A stretch of DNA of 64,000 bases from ZC4RG30 sp039917615 (lineage in GTDB: Bacteria > Pseudomonadota > Gammaproteobacteria > Steroidobacterales > Steroidobacteraceae): contig JBDSJD010000035.1 in assembly GCA_039917615.1 (NCBI GenBank), positions 1-64,000 on the forward strand, given 5' to 3'. A program made the position numbers and the translations under genes. Each line of letters starts with the position of its first letter. Position 1 is the first letter of the stretch. The notes below the pieces were generated by a model. It saw only the letters and a list, made by a program, of their open reading frames with translations. It was not told the origin of the DNA and did no database searches. Shown one piece after another: positions 62,923 to 64,000 of this stretch.

Positions 62923-64000
62923 CTATTTGATTGACGACAGCCAGGGAATGAACACTTTCTTAGCGATGTGGCCGTTGTTCAGTTCCTCGTTCATGAAATG
63001 GCCATTGCCCTTGATGCCAACCTCTTCCAGACGAGTCAGCTTCGCATCGGCGCCGAGCTGGTTCAGTGTATGCACGGAGCAATGGACGCTGCCAGTGAAC
63101 TGCGAGGACTGTGGCGAAACCACAAACATCACCTTCTTGCCGGCGTAGGCAGGCACGGTGTGCACCTTGTCCTTGGGCTGCAGGCGGCAAGCGGTGAGCC
63201 CTTCACGCTCCACTGGCAACGCCTCCAGCTGGATCCGTTCGCCGGCGGCAAGCGCCGGCTTGAAGGCGATCAACGTGGCAAGGTTGTCGGTGATGCCCAT
63301 GGCAGGCTCAATGGCGAGCACGCCCTTCACTCTGTCCGGGCTCGCCTCCATCGCCAGCCAGCCCGAAGGTCCGCCTGCAGAATGGGTAACCATGATGGCC
63401 GGACCGATCCTGTCCAGCAGTTCCTTCAGATTTTCCTTCAGGACGGCGTTGGATGCGGTTGGACCGGGTTCTGAGCTGGCCGTATGCGCAGCCACTTCCT
63501 TGGAGTCCGCAGCACCGCCGCCTGGGTACTGCTTGCTCTGCAAGGTGAAGGCATTGGCAATGAACTGCGTGGTCGGCGGTGCGCCCAGCTTTTCGGGCTG
63601 ATCCGCACGTGAATAGGCCACGTTGTTGGGCGAGCGGCCATGTGCCGGGCGGTCCACGAAATACACATCGAAGCCTGCGGCAAGAAAGTAGTCCAACCAG
63701 CCATCGCGTCCGTCCGGCGTGCTCATCCAGTCGGTGGCCTGACCGCCACCGCCATGCACCAGCACCAGCGGATACGGATGACGTTTCTTCGCCACCAGTT
63801 GGAAGCCGACATACATCTGCCCCTCGATGGAGGTCGCCTTGGTCGCCGGACCGCCATTGCGACCGGGAACTTCCGAATCCTTGGTGCGCACACCCACGTA
63901 GAAGAAGCCCTGATCCTTCAGGTTGATTGCGCCGGCTTCGCCACCGGCCGAAACTGGTCCTGCGATCAACAGCGCGCCAGCGAGCAGGCCGGCAGTGCCG
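62923..64000 (-). CDS. Exported alpha/beta-hydrolase, 5' partial
   Basis: The frame is open to the right edge. The codons before residue 1 of the visible frame continue the hydrophobic stretch of a signal peptide (GTAGLLAGALLIAGPVSAGG), so the start is beyond 64000. Body: VHGGGGQATDW (oxyanion region), FVDRPAHGRSP, the nucleophile elbow THSAGGPSG and a late KGNGHFMNEE with the catalytic histidine. Esterase or lipase-like; probably periplasmic. Substrate unknown. Confidence 0.8.
   Translation of the reverse strand, partial: GTAGLLAGALLIAGPVSAGGEAGAINLKDQGFFYVGVRTKDSEVPGRNGGPATKATSIEGQMYVGFQLVAKKRHPYPLVLVHGGGGQATDWMSTPDGRDGWLDYFLAAGFDVYFVDRPAHGRSPNNVAYSRADQPEKLGAPPTTQFIANAFTLQSKQYPGGGAADSKEVAAHTASSEPGPTASNAVLKENLKELLDRIGPAIMVTHSAGGPSGWLAMEASPDRVKGVLAIEPAMGITDNLATLIAFKPALAAGERIQLEALPVEREGLTACRLQPKDKVHTVPAYAGKKVMFVVSPQSSQFTGSVHCSVHTLNQLGADAKLTRLEEVGIKGNGHFMNEELNNGHIAKKVFIPWLSSIK

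Noticed and set aside
1..64000. Defence island, prophage, integrative element or CRISPR
   Set aside because: No integrase, transposase, phage structural gene, restriction enzyme or repeat-spacer array was seen.

Overview
The window looks like chromosome from a high-GC gammaproteobacterium with a compact, densely coding genome, most likely near the Xanthomonadales / Nevskiales / Steroidobacterales. The clues are the pcm-tolC-waaA neighbourhood, a Kdo kinase (kdkA) beside waaA, glnE with a CHCC zinc-finger protein, and many soil-type secreted proteins of the DUF6152/DUF6644 kind. This placement is inference from gene content; there is no rRNA in the window. I saw no tRNA, rRNA, CRISPR array, insertion sequence or prophage. 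Genes are tightly packed: ATGA, GTGA and TGATG stop/start overlaps are frequent, and several convergent pairs overlap at their 3' ends.

Layout. 1-3.4 kb: a 5'-truncated jelly-roll protein, an esterase, a GNAT acetyltransferase and a VOC protein. 3.4-7.0 kb: two HtrA-type periplasmic proteases and a DUF3667 membrane protein coupled to one of them. 7.3-9.0 kb: a tannase/feruloyl-esterase family hydrolase. 9.0-13.4 kb: a sugar cluster with three xylose-isomerase-like TIM-barrel proteins (two with Tat-like leaders) and a hexuronate-type MFS carrier. 13.5-15.8 kb: a PAS-GGDEF-EAL protein. 16.0-24.4 kb: housekeeping and envelope genes (pcm-like, tolC; on the other strand ald, glnE, zinc finger, kdkA, waaA). 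24.4-25.1 kb: a 680-bp gene-free stretch that appears to hold a small RNA with its own promoter and terminator, plus a second long hairpin. Both have C-rich apical loops. 25.1-32.3 kb: a TetR regulator, a sulfotransferase, LemA with an M48 protease, a PiT phosphate transporter with its DUF47 partner, and a GntP permease. 32.3-39.2 kb: an M16 protease, an NTF2-like lipoprotein, an orphan membrane-anchored protein and an M3 oligopeptidase. 39.4-45.0 kb: an ABC efflux operon (adaptor, ATPase, FtsX-type permease) ending in a secreted triple-repeat protein.

45.0-58.1 kb is the most unusual part. A Tat-type intradiol dioxygenase lies next to a 10-gene, one-direction operon: citryl-CoA lyase, CaiB CoA-transferase, two MetE-core zinc methyltransferases flanking a VOC protein, an O-methyltransferase, a large secreted unknown protein, DUF6152 and two DUF6644 membrane proteins. 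A second, smaller operon repeats the pairing of DUF6152 with a recognisable paralogue of the secreted unknown protein. I infer a catabolic pathway with a periplasmic arm; the substrate cannot be read from sequence. 58.3-61.8 kb: a zinc/manganese uptake operon (DUF2946-like, porin, substrate-binding protein, permease) with no ATPase gene. 61.9-64 kb: two small secreted unknowns and a truncated alpha/beta hydrolase.
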